Below are positions 7,937 to 9,611 of a DNA stretch of 9,611 nucleotides, one piece after another (position 1 is the stretch's first letter; every line of letters starts with the position of its first letter). A program made the position numbers and the translations under genes. The notes below the pieces were generated by a model. That model saw only the letters and a list, made by a program, of their open reading frames with translations. It was not told the origin of the DNA and did no database searches. Source of the DNA: Thermus kawarayensis JCM 12314 (GTDB lineage Bacteria > Deinococcota > Deinococci > Deinococcales > Thermaceae); the NCBI GenBank assembly GCA_001311545.1, contig BBBL01000040.1:1-9611 (forward strand). Direction: 5' to 3'.

Positions 7937-7964
7937 ACCCCTGTCTCCCAACCCCTGTCTCCCA
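7937..7964 (-). repeat. 14-base perfect tandem duplication at the start of the 73-residue gene
   Basis: On the coding strand TGGGAGACAGGGGT occurs twice back to back, directly after the A of the ATG at 7965 and directly before the ATG at 7936. Fourteen is not a multiple of three, so the duplication throws the first ATG out of frame with the gene. It also places a fresh purine-rich GGGAG in front of the second ATG. Confidence 0.85.
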
Positions 7965-8010
7965 TCTTAGCTACATGCTCTTTCCAGAGGCCCCTTTCGT
8001 GTAGCTAAGA
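7965..8010. repeat. Long inverted repeat, copy 2 (11-bp arms, 24-bp spacer)
   Basis: TCTTAGCTACA (7965-7975) and TGTAGCTAAGA (8000-8010) are perfect complements with a 24-base spacer, the same geometry as at 6988-7033. The outermost base of the left arm is again the A of an ATG. The right side continues CAG in both copies. The spacers share no obvious sequence beyond a purine-rich tract on the coding strand. The left arm also supplies the TAG that ends the upstream 79-residue ORF. Confidence 0.8.
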
Positions 8011-8210
8011 CAGAGGGCCTCGAGGTCTTCCCGCCGCTCATACCGGAACCTCCGAGGATGCGCGGGGTCGTACACCTGCTCCTCTACCCGCTCCACCTGC
8101 TTCCCGGGGAAGAGCCCGAGGTGGTGGAGGAGGTCCCGCTCCAGGCGTTCCTCCACGAGGTCAAAGCTCGTGACCGTGCCGTCCTCGAAGCGGATCACCA
8201 CCCGCCTCAT
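7971..8210 (-). CDS. 79-residue hypothetical protein ending inside the inverted repeat
   Basis: Unrecognised. It reads MRRVVIRFEDGTVTSFDLVE with a charged helical middle (ERLERDLLHHLGLFPGKQVE) and a basic segment HPRRFRYERREDLEAL. The ATG at 8210 overlaps the TGA of the preceding gene (ATGA, 8207-8210), so translation is coupled. The last residues, CLSYTKGASGKSM, are encoded by inverted-repeat copy 2 and do not look like the rest. The repeat may have replaced or extended the original C-terminus, or a one-base error may hide a stop at the TAG in the right arm. There is no signal peptide or membrane segment. Confidence 0.6.
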   Translation of the reverse strand: MRRVVIRFEDGTVTSFDLVEERLERDLLHHLGLFPGKQVERVEEQVYDPAHPRRFRYERREDLEALCLSYTKGASGKSM

Positions 8211-8404
8211 CCCTCCTCCCTCCCCAGGACCTCTAGGTAGAGGTTCCCCTTCCTGGCCTCAAAGTAGGCGCCTGAGCGGTAGGTCCTCGCCCATCGCCCC
8301 CGGGCCAGGGTCTCTAGAAAATCCTCGTAGGCCTTCCAGTCGGGGAAGCGCCGCTCACGCCGCACGAGCTTGCCGTTTTTGAGAAGAACGAGCACCGCTT
8401 TCAT
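8207..8404 (-). CDS. 65-residue hypothetical basic protein
   Basis: Unrecognised intact ORF, MKAVLVLLKNGKLVRRERRF to LYLEVLGREEG. The ATG at 8404 is chosen because GGGAGG precedes it by about 10 bases. The in-frame extension to 8527 is low-complexity Gly/Pro/Arg and lies over non-coding inverted repeats. The protein begins with a short strand (AVLVLLKNGKLV), followed by a basic, aromatic helix region (FPDWKAYEDFLETLARGRW) and a final strand. It shares a four-base overlap with the next gene, so the two small proteins are made together. Its place after the helicase-loader gene suggests an accessory role in the element, but nothing specific can be said. Confidence 0.62.
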   Translation of the reverse strand: MKAVLVLLKNGKLVRRERRFPDWKAYEDFLETLARGRWARTYRSGAYFEARKGNLYLEVLGREEG

Positions 8405-8544
8405 GCTTTCCCTACCTCCCACCCCCTCCCGTGGGGCCCCCAGGCCCCCGGGCCCTGAGAAGGCTTGGGGAGGGCGCTTTTGGGGCCTGCTCTCCCCCGT
8501 TCTGCGCGAAAGCAAAATTTCGCGCACGGCTTCCGCGCTCTCCC
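8405..8544. other. 140-base gene-free gap with G+C-rich palindromes
   Basis: Between the helicase-loader gene and the 65-residue gene. Besides the inverted repeat described separately it holds a run of G/C blocks near 8433-8454 (GGGGCC-CCCA-GGCCCC and neighbours) that can pair, with no T tract after it. I see no clear -10 box. It is the most likely place for the promoter of the downstream small genes, judged only from position. Confidence 0.4.
8503..8526. promoter_or_regulatory. Perfect 9-bp inverted repeat, possible operator or hairpin
   Basis: TGCGCGAAA (8503-8511) and TTTCGCGCA (8518-8526) are perfect complements around a six-base loop GCAAAA. On the coding strand no T run follows, so an intrinsic terminator is unlikely. 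It sits about 18 bases after the stop of the AAA+ gene and 100 bases before the next start, a place suited to an operator or an RNA-processing hairpin. Confidence 0.5.
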
Positions 8545-9282
8545 CTAGCCCGCCTTACGCCTCCGGTCCGGCCCCCGCACCTCCACGGCCCGCTCCACCC
8601 GGGAGAGGAGGGCCTCGGCGTTCTCCCCGAGGCGCCTCGCCGCCTCCTCGGGGGGGTAGTTGGAGGTGACGAGGAGGTCCAGGCTTCCCCGGTGGGCCGC
8701 CTCCACCAGGCCGAAGAGGACCTCCGCCGCGAAGGGGGTGAGCCTGGCCTTGCCCAGGTCGTCCAGGACCAGGACGCTCGCCTGGTCCAGGATTCTCGGG
8801 GCTTCCGGGTCTTGGGCCTCGAGGCGGGCCCGCTCGTAGAACTCCCACTCGGAGAGGAAGAGGGTCCTCTTCCCCTCCTGGGCCTTCTTCCAGGCGGCTC
8901 GCACCGCCAGGTGGGTCTTGCCCGTTCCCGGGGGGCCGAAGAGGTAGAGGACGCCCCCCTGCTCGTGCCACGAGGAGATGGCCTCTAGGACCTCCCTCTT
9001 CCCCTCCCAGGGCCTCTCCAGGTAGGCCCGGTAGGTGGGGGAAGGCTTTCCCGGTACACCCGGCTCCAATGCCACCGCCGCCAGGCCTTCGCCACCTCGG
9101 CCAGGTACCTCTCCGGCTCCTGGTAGGTGCACTCGCAATCGTGCTCTATGCGGTGCGGGGCCCGGAAGTCGTACCCCCGGAGCGGGCGCCCCGCAAAGGG
9201 GGCAGGGAGGAAGCTCAGGGTCGTGCTCCACCCCCCTTGGCCTCAAGCTCTTCAGGATCTCCTCTAGCTTACTCCGGTCCAC
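8545..9282 (-). CDS. DnaC/IstB-type AAA+ helicase-loader ATPase with zinc site (two compensating frameshifts)
   Basis: This is a replicative helicase-loader-like ATPase of about 245 residues, the usual size for DnaC. Walker A GPPGTGKT lies near residue 116, Walker B VLVLDD near 170-175, sensor-1 VTSNY follows, and SR in ALLSRVE is the likely arginine finger. N-terminally, C27/C30 (CPLC) and C49/C51 (CEC) form a putative zinc site. The second pair is visible only in the shifted frame, between an extra base near 9174-9178 and a missing base near 9037-9041. In that frame the protein reads GYDFRAPHRIEHDCECTYQE. I prefer the GTG at 9282, because AGGAGG lies six bases upstream. An in-frame GTG at 9330 lacks a site. 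IstB of insertion sequences is the main alternative, but no transposase is present. The DnaD-like neighbour and zinc site favour a plasmid or phage replication role. Confidence 0.82.
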   Translation of the reverse strand: MDRSKLEEILKSLRPRGVEHDPELPPCPLCGAPAPGVRLPGPAPHRARLRVHLPGAGEVPGRGGEGLAAVALEPGVPGKPSPTYRAYLERPWEGKREVLEAISSWHEQGGVLYLFGPPGTGKTHLAVRAAWKKAQEGKRTLFLSEWEFYERARLEAQDPEAPRILDQASVLVLDDLGKARLTPFAAEVLFGLVEAAHRGSLDLLVTSNYPPEEAARRLGENAEALLSRVERAVEVRGPDRRRKAG

Positions 9283-9361
9283 CTCCTCCCTCCTTTTCGC
9301 CAAAGCCCCGTCTAGAAGCCTCTTTGACACACTTGTGCCACCACTTGTGCCTGCAGAGCTT
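9283..9361. promoter_or_regulatory. Repeat-bearing leader between the two replication genes
   Basis: If the helicase-loader gene starts at 9282, this 79-base gap contains a 10-base direct repeat CACTTGTGCC at 9330-9339 and 9342-9351 (12-base period). Each unit contains CACTTGTG, a CACnnGTG-type near-palindrome. The pair is framed by an inverted repeat TCTAGAAGC (9311-9319) and GCTTCTAGA (9358-9366). Such tandem, helix-phased sites suggest binding of a dimeric protein: an autoregulatory operator, or iteron-like sites for an initiator. No convincing promoter hexamers are seen. Confidence 0.45.
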
Positions 9362-9611
9362 CTAGAAGAGCAGGACCTCTCCCCGCTCTTCCTCGGGGAG
9401 GGGTCTGGCCTTGGCCAGGAGCTTCCTGGCGTAGGGGAAGGGCTCCCGGGCGTGCTTGGCCGCCTCCCGGAGGCTTTCTCTACCTCCTCCGCCCCGAGGG
9501 TCTTGGCCCAGGCCCTGACCTCGGGGAGCCAGAGGATGAGGCGCTGGCCCGCCGCCCCTCGGGGTAGACCAGGGCCGCCTCCGCCGCCCGGAGGAGGACC
9601 CCCGGGGGTGG
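9362..9611 (-). CDS. C-terminal part of a possible DnaD-like replication protein (two frameshifts, runs off right edge)
   Basis: Only about 80 residues are in the window. In corrected frames it reads VLLRAAEAALVYPEG, then QRLILWLPEVRAWAKTLGAEE, then REAAKHAREPFPYARKLLAK, ending EERGEVLLF at 9362. One base is missing near 9548-9556 and another near 9468-9473. The all-helical end with a PFPYARKLL stretch recalls the helix in DnaD-type C-terminal domains where an aromatic precedes the final helix, but the match is loose. Its place directly before a helicase-loader gene, as in many phage and plasmid replication modules, is the stronger argument. Other all-helical proteins are possible. Confidence 0.5.
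   Translation of the reverse strand, partial: HPRGSSSGRRRRPWSTPRGGGPAPHPLAPRGQGLGQDPRGGGGRESLREAAKHAREPFPYARKLLAKARPLPEEERGEVLLF

Noticed and set aside
7522..7965. 147-codon minus-strand frame from the ATG abutting inverted-repeat copy 2
   Set aside because: It is out of frame with the coherent 73-residue protein and the lipoprotein beneath it. Ser/Arg/Pro-rich shadow composition. Explained by the 14-base duplication.
6988..8010. CRISPR-like array
   Set aside because: There are only two palindromic units almost 1 kb apart with genes between them. No regular repeat-spacer series and no cas gene.
8433..8454. G/C-block palindromes as a terminator
   Set aside because: Several alternative pairings from simple G and C runs are expected by composition, and no T tract follows on the coding strand.
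1..9611. Programmed frameshifting or widespread pseudogenes
   Set aside because: Breaks are scattered, near-random in position, in both directions and in nearly every long gene, without slippery-site or structure patterns and without in-frame stops inside the corrected frames.

Overview
The window is very G+C-rich and coded almost entirely on the minus strand. Third codon positions are nearly always G or C, small proteins are rich in Glu, Arg and Leu, and exported proteins carry signal peptides ending in (A)LA|Q. This strongly suggests a Thermus-type thermophile (Deinococcota), but that is inferred from composition and style, not from a marker gene.

Read in the direction of transcription (right to left) there are three blocks. 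(1) 9611-8545 is a replication-type module: the end of an unrecognised, DnaD-like protein, then a DnaC/IstB-type AAA+ helicase-loader ATPase with an N-terminal four-cysteine zinc site. (2) 8404-6621 holds two small cytoplasmic proteins, a 73-residue protein, a 204-residue lipoprotein and a DUF6788-type coiled-coil/zinc protein. Two copies of the same long inverted repeat (11-bp arms, exactly 24-bp spacer) lie here. In both, the outermost arm base is the A of an ATG. (3) 6596-1 is a run of exported proteins headed by a leaderless-type extended -10 promoter: a 401-residue secreted protein, a 47-residue membrane peptide, two large secreted proteins (638 and 639 residues), a 254-residue secreted protein, a 70-residue protein, a 53-residue CxxC protein and the start of another secreted protein that runs off the left edge. 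Gaps within this block are short and several genes overlap.

I do not recognise the family of any of the large exported proteins. Each complete one has an even number of mature cysteines (10, 6, 8, 6), and so does the lipoprotein apart from its lipidated Cys (2), which suggests disulfide-linked envelope or extracellular proteins. Replication genes followed by such a set suggest a mobile element (plasmid, phage or integrative element) encoding an envelope-spanning or surface structure. No relaxase, secretion ATPase, integrase or recognisable capsid gene is visible, so the type of element is open.

The reading frame is broken about 18 times, in every gene longer than about 80 codons and in two shorter ones. 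Nearly every break is repaired by adding (15) or removing (3) one base in a short homopolymer. The translation on both sides of each break reads as sensible coding sequence. I therefore treat these as one gene each and suspect uncorrected sequencing indels rather than a decayed region. All protein lengths below assume these repairs. No stretch longer than about 140 bases lacks a gene.
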